Below, piece after piece: positions 1-10,716 of a stretch of DNA of 64,000 nucleotides; positions within the stretch are counted from its first letter, which is position 1, and every line of letters starts with the position of its first letter. Source of the DNA: Bolinopsis microptera (Eukaryota; Ctenophora; Tentaculata; Lobata; Bolinopsidae). The notes beneath the pieces were generated by a model. It searched no databases. It saw only the letters and a list, made by a program, of their open reading frames with translations, and was not told where the DNA came from. The DNA lies in NCBI RefSeq assembly GCF_026151205.1, contig NC_087076.1:9028902-9092901 (forward strand). Reading direction: 5' to 3'. Position numbers and translations under genes: made by a program.

Positions 1-75
1 AAAGAGGAAGCGTTATAATAGACTCACATTTTACTGTTTGTTTTGAAATCCTTTTATCTTCCGAATCTGAACTGA

Positions 76-139
76 TGTTGAATCTCATTGAATGACCCAG
101 TGTAGTGTGTAACACAGGGTCATTCAATGAGATTCAACA
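76..139. repeat. Perfect 23-bp inverted repeat (hairpin)
   Basis: Positions 76-98 and 117-139 are exact reverse complements (the left arm begins TGTTGAATCTCATTG), separated by 18 bases. It lies about 480 bp upstream of the first phosphatase exon. It could be a small MITE remnant or a cruciform/hairpin. I see no ORF and no flanking duplication. Bases 140-617 otherwise hold nothing recognisable. Confidence 0.85.
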
Positions 140-617
140 CCAGAAAGGGCCTGTGTTTAAACTTTCTGGTGAAATCTGATCAATTTCCAATTTTTTCCAA
201 AATGTTGTTCTTGTATTTAATCAGAAACAGACATGTTGAACACAAAACCAATCACATTCGTTAATCTTAGCTTGCGTAAGCCGTCTTATTGTTGAAAAAT
301 CTAAAGCCAATATAAGGACTCTATATTATGATGTCACAACATGACAATGTCCTTAAAAGGGTATAATGTTGAACATTGTGCCCTTATTAGGACATCAGGT
401 GATAGAGTCACTGTGATCAGTGTGCATATTCTGGTCATTTCCCATCACTTAACAGTGTTTCCATGAGTTCTATACTGAATACAGCTCGAGCTACTGAAGC
501 ATTAGTTGACTATAGCTCGCTTTACTGGATCTTGTTACTTTTAGTGTAATGTCCTGCGATTCAGCTGGTTTCTGAGATTTCTCAAGTTTGTCTGACTGAA
601 GTGGGAGATTTGCTAGT

Positions 618-1126
618 ATGAACTTTATTATTGAGGTTTATCGTTTTTTCGAGTTCTTCGCTGCTCTCTTTTTTAATGTTATTGCGCACACGTACTGGGG
701 TAAGTGAACTTTAGTCTCTAATCACAAGTGTGTTTTAAGTGTGTTTTTAGTGTGTTTTTAGTGTGTTTTTAGTGTGTTTTAATTATGCTTTTTAAGTGTG
801 TTTTTAGTGTGTTTTTAGTGTGTTTTTAGTGTGTTTTTAGTGTGTTTTTAGTGTGTTTTTAGTGTGTTTTGAGTGTGTTTTTAATGTGTTTTTAGTGTGT
901 TTTTAGTGTGTTTTTAGTGTGTTTTGATGTGTTTTGAGTGTGTTTTTAGTGTGTTATTAAGTTATTAGTGTGGTCTCATTTATCTTTACAAATATCGTAA
1001 TTTGTCACCATCTTCCGTCAACAAGGCGGTTAAAACAGAAAGAATGGTGACTAAAATCTCAGGCAGCACAATCTGTGCAATTAACACGTGTTGAGGTGCA
1101 GACGTCTCACGAAATAGCGCCCAATT

Positions 1127-1209
<83 letters not shown>

Positions 1210-1210
1210 C

Positions 1211-1262
<52 letters not shown>

Positions 1263-4200
1263 AATATTTCAGAGCAAGCAGGATCTCAAGTGCTTACCAC
1301 AGTAATAGTATGTGTGGTTGTGTTGGGTGTGGCTGTTATATTACTATTCCTCTTTATCATCGTTCAATGGAGGAAAAAGAAAAACGCTGCTAGTTACAAG
1401 TAAGAAACTTTTATTATTCCCTTCTAAAGACTAACTTTTAAACCAGGATTATAAGTAAAGAGTGTTATTAAGTTTCCTTCCTAGATTTCAAAAACAAAAG
1501 TAATTCAAGATAGTTATTGATAGTAGTAGGAAGTATACAACATTTTACCTGTGAATTACACGATAATAAAACCCAAGCCAGGTTATCGTGAAGCAAGACC
1601 TCTTAATAGCGTGAATCACAAAAATTACCATAGCAACAGTTACTATAACAAAAGTTACCATAGCAACAGTTACTATAACAAAAGTTACCATAGCAACAGT
1701 TACTATAACAACAGTTACTATGGTAACAGTTACTATGGTAACAGTTACTATGATAACAGTTACTATGGTAACAGTCAGTAAAGCAACTATAAGCTGAACA
1801 TGTTAATACTAGTGCTGCAATTTCAATTTCGCTGAAATTATCAGGAACTGATCAAGTTTATATAAATTTGCATCAACCATTAGATAATTAGTTAATGGAT
1901 TAAAAATAGTATAAATACAGTTATATGAATTAGTTCATTTTTCATTCTCATACCAATAATCTAACAAACTCTTGTTTCTCAGCTAACTCTACCATGCTGG
2001 TGTATGCATTGACTTTAACCTTGCTTTATAGGGTTTTAAAGGGTTTTATAGTCTCAGTTAAAATTGTTTTGTTTCCACATCTCTTTCTAACATGCACTTT
2101 AAACTTAAAGTTTCTATCGTCATTAATGCTTATTGTTTAGATAGATTAGAGAAAAACTTTGATTGCAACCAAAATTAGCACCTTACTGCTTTCTAACGCA
2201 AGCCGATATGAGGCTTACGTAAAAACATTCTCGCTCGATTTTCCAAAGCTATATACCTTATCAAGCTTATCTGCTATAGCAACCTGCAACAGTTACTATA
2301 GCAACCTTATCTGCTGACTTTCTTATTATCTTTGTCGAAAGATCTCCCTATACTTCTCATATAATATAAAGTATATTATACTTTCTCACTGACCCTCATT
2401 TGAAACCTTAACAAATCACAGACTACTCATTTTCCATATATACGTAGGTAAACCAACTAAATGTAAAGTAAAAAAGAGCGTGTTGCTTAGTAACAAGAGC
2501 CACGTGTTGCTTAGTAACAAGAGCCATGTGTTGCTTAGTAACAAGAGCCACGTGTTGCTTAGTAACAAGAGCCATGTGTTGCTTAGTAACAAGAGCCATG
2601 TGTTGCTTAGTAACAAGAGCCACGTGTTGCTTAGTAACAAGAGCCATGTGTTGCTTAGTAACTAGAGCCACGTGTTGCTTAGTAACAAGAGCCATGTGTT
2701 GCTTAGTAACAAGAGCCACGTGTTGCTTAGTAACAAGAGCCATGTGTTGCTTAGTAACTAGAGCCACGTGTTGCTTAGTAACTAGAGCCACGTGTTGCTT
2801 AGTAACAAGAGCCATGTGTTGCTTAGTAACAAGAGCCATGTTTTGCTTAGTAACAAGAGCCATGTGTTGCCTAACATCCCCCGATAAAGTGTGTACTATT
2901 AGTGTTCTGTTTACTAGGGGTAAGAAGAGTGGTAAAGTAGGTCCCACTACAGCAGAGGAGGGCCCTAGAAGGTAACGCTCTCAGTGGAACTACTTGAAGA
3001 GAGTGGTTTCTATCTGTCGTAAACTGCCCTTTTTACTGCAATTCGTAGTGATTTTAGCAGCGTGGTTTCAAGTTATATCACGTAATGTCACGTGGTGTGA
3101 CGTCATTTCACGTGGTGTGACGTCATGTCACATGGTGTGACGTAATGTCACGTGGTGTGATGTGATGTACCGTCCTATGACTCTAACCATGGTAATTGTA
3201 GTTAGTAAAATGTAGAACCCTTTTTAGCTACTCTCGTTTTCCGAGAGGCAATTGGGCCCCTGAGCACATTTAACAGTTGTAATCGTTCGTGAAGCCACAA
3301 ATTAAAAGCATTGTGATTCGTTGTACCTCGTTGTAACGTACCTCATCCGAAACAGCGGTTAAATAATAAGAAAAATCACCAAATAATCGAAACAAATGCT
3401 GTAAAGTTAATCCCAGTTAATCATATAATATATAAAAAATTCAATAAAGATTGACTGCTATCAGAATTAGATAGAAATTACAATTTATTTAAACTATTTT
3501 CTGTTGCTTTTTGTTACATCGTTGTCAATGTTGCTATACCGATGGATTGTAAAGCTGATACATCTCTCTAAAGCCCGCTAAATCAGCTTGCTTGTTGTAA
3601 CAATGGAAACTGAATCTTGCTGGATCGGTTACCATAGTAACTATGTCTGCTCCTTGTCCTGACAACGGACTGCTGATTGTCCCATGTGTTGTTACCATGA
3701 CAACCGTGTCACCATGACAACCAGCTACTAGTCCAAGCTGCTGACGTCACAACACGTGACTGCTCCAAGCTGCTGACGTCACAACACGTGACTGCTCCAA
3801 GCTGCTGACGTCACAACACGTGACTGCTCCAAGCTGATGACGTCACAACACGTGACTGCTCCCAGCTGCTGAAGTCACAGCTGGAAAGTGTCCCGCAAAA
3901 GACTGCTGACTAAATGTTCCTGATCAGTGTCTGACTCCCTTTCTCCCAGAGCCCGCACAAATGATATGGACATGGTAACCACGCACGCTACACCATCTCC
4001 TGCTTGTGTCCCCGATCAGAAAAACAGAACGCTTACTCTCCGCAATCCTGCCGGAAATGACTACGATCTCTAAACCTTCATAAGTGTCACACGCGTGACG
4101 TCATAGCACGTGGTTTGTGACATCACAAACCACGTGATGAGAAGTTGATTTGAGTTATAGCTCTGTCCCTCATTTTAACATGTACATAAGATGTCTCTTC

Positions 4201-7200
4201 AGACTCCACGCTGAGCCAAGAAATATAATTTCTGGCAGACCAATCACCGTGGCAACCATTCAAGTTACCATAGCAACCATTTTAGTTACCATAGTAACTG
4301 TTATAATTGCCTTAATTTAACTTTAGATGTAGCTTGCTTGTGGTTTCTTGCATTTTGTAGTGCCGAGCTGCCAAATATCTGAATATATAAACAGTATGCA
4401 CCGAAGTTGAGGGTTCTTAGAAGAATGATTACTGTGTAGAATACAATTTGATTACATTTAGAATTGTTATTTATATTTTGAAACTTAAATTTTTTTGTAC
4501 TGAAAAGTTCAATTTTCTAAGGTTCATATTAGTGAGCTTTCAAAACGAAATCTGTTTCAACGATCAGGATTGGTAATTTTTGTAGTCGTGATTAATTTGA
4601 AAATTATTAACTCTTTGAGAGCAATGTCAGTTATTTGTGTAACACAATTTTATATGTAAATTATATATGCAGTGATTTTTATTTTTTCCGTCAAACATGA
4701 GTGTAGCTTTTATAAGTTCTCAAAAATAAGATGCCATACTCCTGAAATAAACTAACATTTTTTTAAATGTAAAAAAAGTAAAACTGTTTCTTTTCCTCTC
4801 CTGATATCCGTGTCTGTGCATGTGACTGTCTTCTCTCCTTTATTCCTCTCTCAAGTGTTCCTTGTTACCATGGTAACAGTGTAATGTTACCATGACAACC
4901 GTGTAATGTTACCATGACAACCGTGTTATGTCACCATGACAACCGTGTAATGTTACCATGACAACCGTGTTATGTCACCATGACAACCGTGTAATGTTAC
5001 CATGGTAACCGTGTAATGTTACCATGACAACTGTTCCCTTCTCTGAAGACTAGTCTATCCGTCAGGTCTAAAAGTGTCCTATCCGCTAAAAGTGTCCAGT
5101 CAACAAGAAGCTCAGTTCGGGAAGTGAGTGTCCCTATTGGTGGGGGCACGATGCCTGGTGGGGACATGGACTTGGAGCAGCAACTCCGAACTAGGCCACA
5201 GTCTAATAAAAACTATGACAGAGACTAGTAACCTATCTCACCATTTCTTAACTGTTGTTTTTGTACATTTTGATAGGGATTAGAGAGGATAAAAACTGTA
5301 AACTTGGACCTTCATTCGTGGAGTTATGGAAATTACTTATATCTTGGTGACCACTGAATAAAAATGTAACAAATAATCCCTTCTCACCTGACATCCTTCT
5401 AGCTAATTAACATTTTGTTTTGTACTAATAGTTTTTAACCACGAGATTGAGGAATGTGTTATAGAGACATTCCTCAATTCACCAGATACTTATTGTATTG
5501 TATTCTAAACTCTATGAAATTCTTTGTAAACACTAAGAGCTTCCAATTGTATATAATTGTGTTTGTTTGGAGAAAATGGAGATAAATGGGATCAATGTCA
5601 AAATTAAGAATAGAATGAACCCCTTTTTTGTTTGACTTAAACCTTGTAACCATGGTAACGGCTTATTAGATAGAAGTCTTGTAAAACTTAGTCTGCAAAT
5701 AAAATAAAACAACAATTATTATATTTAACATTAGCCAAGAATGTGAATATATGGATTGGAATGTTATTAAGATGGTTGATAAAATCCTGAATAAATATAT
5801 GATAACATGCTTACTTATTTACAACGTTTAAAATTTTCTATACTACTGTTACCATGGCAACACTACTGTTACCATGGCAACACCACTGTTACCATGACAA
5901 CACCAGCTGTTACCATGACAACACTACTGCTACCATGACAACACTACTGTTACCATGACAACTCTACTGTTACCATGACAACACTACTGTTACCATGACA
6001 ACACTTCACTACTGTACCATGACAAGACCATGACAACACTACTGTTACCATGACAACACCACTGTTACCATAACAACACACGTCTAACATTAGTAACCCA
6101 GGCTGAGGGGAGAGAAAGGGTTCATGGATCCAATAGAGAACATGGCAGCAGAGGAAGGAACGGGAGTGCAGATGAAGAAAGTGAGTCTGAAACTGAGTGA
6201 AGCAGATAAGAAAGCTCCTCTAATGTCCCGACCTGTTCACATCTCCGACTTTAGCAAGTAAGTAGCGACTCTGTTACGTGGTATGGCGCCACCATATACT
6301 TTTAAATTGGTTGGAAGTATCGTATAACTGTGGTAAGCAACATCATTGCTTTTGCTTTACTTATAGATTTCATATTTAGTCTTCAAATTGTGTAGTGTGT
6401 ATGTATAATTAACGATAGCTTTTTGTAACCAGACGGCGATATCACATGACAAGTGTAAGTTTCCGTTGATTTAAAGCTGTCCTACACCCCCACATTTCAT
6501 CCTACACCCCCACATTTCATCCTACACCCCCACATTTCATCCTACGCCCCCACATCTCATCCTAAACCCCCACATTTCATCCTACACCCCCACATCTCAT
6601 CCTACACCCCCACATTTCATCCTACGCCCCCACATCTCAACCTAAACCCCCACATTTCATCCTACACCCCCACATCTCATCCTACACCCCCACATCTCAT
6701 CCTACACCCCCACATCTCATCCTACACCCCCACATTTCATCCTACGCCCCCACATCCCATCCTAAACCCCCACATTTCATCCTACACCCCCACATCTCAT
6801 CCTACACCCCCACATCTCATCCTAAACCCCCACATTTCATCCTACACCCCACATTTCATCCTACACCCCATATTTCATCCTGCATCCCCACATTTCATCC
6901 TACACCCCCACTTTTCATCTTACGACCCCCACATTTCATCCTACACCCCCACTTTTTATCTTACGACCCCCACATTTCATCCTACACCCCCACATTTCAT
7001 CCTACATCCCCACATTTCATCTATAATACACCCACCAACCTAGCCCTCGCAGCATTGCAGATTTCTTTATTCACTGTTTGAGCTTCTTTTTCGGGGTTTA
7101 AGCTTTTTAATGTGGTTCCTAAGTCTCGTTGAAGTGACGCACATTGTTACCATGACAACACTGAAATTACCCACATTGTTAGCCGGGATGCATCCTAATT

Positions 7201-9688
7201 AATACCCGGTTCACTATGACCGTATAAGGAGTGTCACGTGGTATGAAATCACACCATAAACTCTTTCTCTCTCAGGTACTACGATCTCTTGACTAGAAAC
7301 GACGACCGAGAACTGAAACAAGAATTCAGCACTTTCGACTCATTCGATGACAACAATACTTGTTACCATGGCTCTATTCCTGAGAACGATACCAAGAACC
7401 GCTACAAGAATATCATTCCATGTTAGTTTACTAATTGGATATCCCTAATTAAAAACACCAATTTTAAACTGGTTATAGATTAATGTAACCTGTGATTTAA
7501 AATTAAAAGTTATATCAGAATTTATCCAAAAGTCTCAGATCTTCCTAAGTCCTCTAAAACAAATCATTACTTCATAGCTAAGTTCCAACCAAGGCTAAGT
7601 TCCAACTAAGTGCACCCAATTCACCAGATATAAGAACGCTCTGTTTCAGTCGACCACAGCAGAGTTAAACTATCTATAATGAACGATGATGTGCACTCTG
7701 ACTACATAAATGCTAGTTACATACACGGCTACCACAAACCCCGAGTTTTCGTTGCTACTCAGGCACCACTCTACGAGACTCTGGATGACTTCTGGAGATG
7801 GTGTGGGAGAAAAAAGGTCAGTGTTATTATAAGTGGTCACTGGGCATTGTTAGAAAGCACATAAAGGTTTTGTACAAGAACTGTAGAATCTAACCAGATC
7901 TCCCTTTAACACACACCGTTGTGATGTGTAGAATCTAACTATCATCTCTCCAGAGTACTATGGTAGTGAATCTGACTAAAGTGGAGGAGAACGGAAAGAC
8001 AAAGAGTATAGTGTACTGGCCCAGTGTGGAGGAGCGAGCTAAACAGTTCGGTCTAGTCAACGTGAAGAGGGTGGATAAGCAGGAGAGTGAATACTTCGTA
8101 GTGTACTCCTTCGAGATAAGACACAAACTCGAGGTACGTGGTGAAGTATCTCTCCTCAACCCCCCCCCCCCCCTCCCCTCCCAACTTCACCAAATTATAT
8201 CCAGTTCCCACAAAGTTAACAGGACTCTGATTAGGGTTAGGGTTTGGTTTGTTCTCGAGTTTACTGTGTCTCTAAAGTAAGATGTGTTAATTGTACTGTG
8301 TTTCAGGAAGGAGTCCGGGAGGTGTATATGTTCAACTACGTAGGATGGCCCGACTTTGACGTGCCCTCGAGAACAACTGAGTTTGTTAACTTCATCTACA
8401 ACATCAGACATCTCTCTTCATCAGACCACCCATGGGTCCTATAGTCTGTCATTGCAGGTTGTTACCCCAGCACTTGCAGTCTTGAGCCTCATTTTTGAAA
8501 TTTGTGTGTTAGTTGGAGTCAACTTTTCCTGCGCTGTAGGGCGTTAACATTTCCTTTGAAATGGCACTGATTAACATAACTAAATCTATTGCCGTAAGTG
8601 GAGAAGTTGATTAATTAAAGTATATTTCAGTGCGGGTACAGGCCGAACAGGAGCATATATTGGTATAATGAACTCATTAGATAGGCTTATTAACAAAGAA
8701 GACCTGGATATCCTGGGATTAGTGGGCTCGCTTAGACAGCAGAGACGCAAGATGGTCTTCACTAATGTGAGCTTAATTAATCTTATCTAACTCTTTACTA
8801 ATATGAGCTTAATTAATTTTATCTAACTCTTCACTAATGTGAGCTTAATTAATCTTATCTAACTCTTCACTAATGTGAGCTTAATTAATTTTACTTAATT
8901 CTTTACTAATGTGAACTTTACTTAACTGCTCATTGTGGCACATTGAGCTCCAGAGTTGGCCAACAGTTTGTTATTCTGTTCATTTTCAGGACTTTACCAC
9001 ATTTCTTTTCAGACACAATACAAATTCCTGCATAGAGTTATGATGGATATTGTGACTAACGACAACTTCGACTTATTGAAGCAGAGTGGCTTCCGAAAAA
9101 GTGAGCACTTTCAAAGATATTGTTTATTGTTTTTAACCGCATAACATATCTTAGCTTAAACAATGTCACCAAGTCTGGACCACACTCGATAGTTTTCTCT
9201 GAAAACTTGCTGCGCTTGAAATCTAATTGCCCCATTTTAATTAAGTGAATACTGAATATCCGCGATGTGGTGGTCTTGTTTTCTCGGATTCCTATTTTAA
9301 TGATTTTCCTAAATTTAGACTATTTTGGACTTCTTGAAAACAGTGCACTTTACGAAGAAGTGCATGCCAATAACACTACTTTAGATTGTAAGTCATTACG
9401 CGTGCAGTGTGTATCTCCAGGACGTAGTCCATTCTCAGTTTCATGTTATAATTTAGGATGAAAATTCGATCTATCTGTCGTAAACGCTGTGGTGGTATTT
9501 CGCTGGTGTTTAAATTATCATTATTGAACGGAAAACTAATTCAATATCCCCAAATAAATTGAACATAAAGTTTAAATTTATAACAAGGTCCCTTTTCAGA
9601 GATAGAAGTTCAAGGTGTGTTGGAAAACCCCTACGTCTCAACAAGTGAGAGTGATGAACTAGACGAACTAAATGACACTAAAGTCTAG
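618..9688 (+). CDS. Receptor-type protein tyrosine phosphatase, single PTP domain, 11 exons, one frame break
   Basis: Removes phosphate from phosphotyrosine; predicted single-pass membrane protein with a cytosolic catalytic domain. Exons: 618-699, 1273-1399, 2918-2971, 6102-6257, 7276-7421, 7650-7816, 7954-8133, 8307-8457, 8631-8766, 9013-9100, 9600-9688. All junction phases agree except inside exon 8. Exon 1 gives a hydrophobic leader (MNFIIEVYRFFEFFAALFF). Exon 2 gives the membrane span and an RKKK stop-transfer. The PTP domain then shows KNRYKN, PFDHSRVKL, DYINASYIHGY, WPDFDVP, HCSAGTGRTG (catalytic Cys and Arg intact, split by an intron after HC) and a Q-loop region QQRRKMVFTNTQY. The ectodomain would be only about 10 residues, very short for this family. 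Exon 8 is 151 nt and changes frame near 8425-8432, between the WPD and catalytic loops: as written it meets TAG at 8442. Expected length about 458 residues. Upstream exons beyond position 1 cannot be excluded. Confidence 0.85.
713..960. repeat. 11-bp minisatellite (AGTGTGTTTTT)n
   Basis: About 20 imperfect copies of AGTGTGTTTTT begin roughly 13 bases downstream of the first 5' splice site of the phosphatase gene (700) and fill the start of intron 1. Confidence 0.95.
1126..1262. repeat. (CTAA)n microsatellite
   Basis: About 34 copies of CTAA, with one interruption (CTAC) near 1209. It ends about 10 bases before the acceptor of exon 2 of the phosphatase gene, so the array sits where branch point and polypyrimidine tract would normally lie. 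CTAAC resembles an animal branch-point consensus. Confidence 0.97.
1610..1782. repeat. 15/30-bp minisatellite with GTTACYATRGYAAC-like palindromes
   Basis: Repeats of GTTACCATAGCAACA and GTTACTATAACAAAA, later GTTACTATGGTAACA. An open frame of 76 codons across it (NSYYNKSYHSNSYY) is a by-product of the repeat period. It lies in intron 2 of the phosphatase gene. Bases 1783-2478 hold only single motif copies and nothing else recognised. Confidence 0.9.
2479..2872. repeat. 24-bp minisatellite, about 16 copies, each with an X-box-like dyad and often CACGTG
   Basis: The unit is GTTGCTTAGTAAC followed by AAGAGCCAYGT. The C-variant creates a CACGTG E-box. The 24-bp period keeps all six frames open, giving spurious long ORFs on both strands. 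It lies 45 bp upstream of phosphatase exon 3. Confidence 0.97.
3070..3175. repeat. Repeats of CACGTGGTGTGACGTCAT type
   Basis: About five degenerate 19-bp units alternating CACGTG (E-box) and TGACGTCA or TGACGTAA (CRE-like) sites, within intron 3 of the phosphatase gene. Confidence 0.8.
3735..3885. repeat. 32-bp minisatellite with CRE and E-box cores
   Basis: Four to five copies of a 32-bp unit. Each has AAGCTGCTGACGTCACAACA followed by CGTGACTGCTCC, so TGACGTCA and ACACGTGA recur at fixed spacing. Intron 3 of the phosphatase gene. The same pair of cores recurs at 4090-4135 as a looser palindrome (TGACATCACAAACCACGTGA). Confidence 0.9.
4862..5036. repeat. 22-bp minisatellite (GTTACCATGACAACCGTGTAAT)n in two parts
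   Basis: About eight copies, each carrying GTTACCATGACAAC or GTTACCATGGTAAC followed by CGTGTAAT. It ends just before the candidate alternative exon at 5054. Confidence 0.92.
5054..5228 (+). CDS. Candidate alternative last exon of the phosphatase gene (short-tail isoform)
   Basis: After an acceptor CTAG at 5050-5053 a frame of 57 codons runs to TAG at 5226-5228. It joins exon 3 (ends 2971, phase 2) in frame. It would give a membrane protein with a Ser-, Arg- and Lys-rich tail (LSVRSKSVLSAKSVQSTRSS ... DMDLEQQLRTRPQSN) and no phosphatase domain. AATAAA lies at 5357-5362. Codon choice and composition look coding, but no homology is recognised. It could instead be chance. Confidence 0.4.
5843..6082. 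repeat. 20-bp minisatellite (CTGTTACCATGACAACACTA)n
   Basis: About 11 copies of a 20-bp unit, each with GTTACCATGRCAAC. It lies immediately upstream of phosphatase exon 4 (6102). Confidence 0.93.
6477..7022. repeat. 20-bp C-rich minisatellite (CCTACACCCCCACATTTCAT)n
   Basis: About 27 copies in intron 4 of the phosphatase gene, with strong strand asymmetry: the + strand is C-rich and nearly G-free. Confidence 0.97.
8756..8920. repeat. 36-bp repeat that copies an exon end and its 5' splice site five times
   Basis: The last bases of phosphatase exon 9 and its donor (CACTAAT|GTGAGC at 8766/8767) recur with a 36-bp period; the ACTAAT cores start at 8761, 8797, 8833, 8869 and 8905. Copies 3 and 4 keep GTGAGC; copies 2 and 5 have ATGAGC and GTGAAC. 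Use of a later donor would bring in a TAA in the unit. Confidence 0.92.
9319..9387 (+). CDS. Candidate alternative 23-codon tail exon of the phosphatase gene
   Basis: Acceptor TTTAG at 9314-9318 and donor GTAAGT at 9388, phase 1 on both sides, so it fits after exon 10. It encodes a Tyr-containing segment (NYFGLLENSALYEEVHANNT) with YEEV, an SH2-ligand-like motif. If joined to the last exon at 9600 it gives an immediate TAG, so it would end the protein with a different tail. Confidence 0.45.
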
Positions 9689-10716
9689 TTACCATGGCAA
9701 CCATGTCAGTTGTGTACATAGTTGCTATAGCAACAGTATCACCTTCATACCTTTTAGTTATGGGACTGTTTGGAGTAACACGTTTTTGTGAATTCTGTCT
9801 CTAAAATTTCAGATTGTCCAGTGATATGTAATTATTTCAAACAGAATAAACGCCACATCAAAAGTGAGCTTTTTTCTATCATGATTACCGAACATCGCCG
9901 ATATTTTAAGTCTTTTTATACGTTCACTGACTTTATGTGTATACAATATACATATGCTAAGGGAAATGTATATAGTTGTTGCAGTTTTTGAAATTTCTTA
10001 GCTTACGTTTCTACATGGTTTCTGAAAAATCAAAGATATGATAATAATAAAATTCAGTTTATGATATTTCCAGATCTGGTAGATAACCGGTTGAGGAATT
10101 TATGCATGATTTTTGTGGAGCCACCTGCCACATTCTATTTCTTTTAATATAAGTGAAAGATACCTCCTGGTAGAGTTTTCCCTTTTAACATTTCATTTTA
10201 AACCGGGTCCTGTAAATTAAGAGTTATTTTTATTTGAGTAAAGTTTTCGGTACGTTTTTTAGCTTAAAACTCTCACCATTTCAGTTTTTATTGAATGTTA
10301 AAGAATGTTGTCGCACAGTTATTATACACTCCAGTCGGTGACATGATTTTCTGTTTACACTTTAGATTCAGAACTTGTAGATACTTTTTAACTTAATTGA
10401 ATGTAATGTTACTATGGCAATCATGTGTTGCAAATGTGGTCACGTGACAGTGTTGTTAGAGGAAATGTTACTTGTAAGTTTGCTAAACTGACTAGTTCCT
10501 ATTTTTAGTTCATGTATGATTCAGAAATGGTGCTAAAAGATAGGATTACTACTAGGATTACTAATTCAAATTGTGTCGTTAAATTACTTTTAGTTTATTT
10601 ACATAACAATGACATGGCTGTTTTATTCGGCTCTTATAAAATATTGTTATATATCTTTAACTGTACTTAGCTTGCTAATCGATTTAGTTTATTGCTCAAT
10701 GCTCATATCGCTCCTT
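9689..10716. other. Phosphatase 3' flank, no further gene seen
   Basis: Apart from the weak exon candidates at 9813 and 10074, this stretch holds AT-rich sequence. It has X-box-like palindromes at 9691-9702 and 9720-9733, a poly(A) signal AATAAA at 9845 and a second near 10047. Confidence 0.6.
9813..9863 (+). CDS. Weak candidate alternative tail exon (phase 1-1)
   Basis: Acceptor TTTCAG at 9807-9812 and donor GTGAGC at 9864. It is 17 codons long, in phase with exon 10 of the phosphatase, and encodes CPVICNYFKQNKRHIK. A further phase-1 acceptor at 10073 leads to a short frame ending TAA near 10148. No homology; both may be chance. AATAAA at 9845-9850 overlaps this exon. Confidence 0.25.

Noticed and set aside
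2416-2975. Long ORFs on both strands (for example repeats of LVTKQHMA and LLSNKSHV)
   Set aside because: The 24-bp repeat period keeps all frames open; only the final part (from 2918, + strand) is a supported exon.
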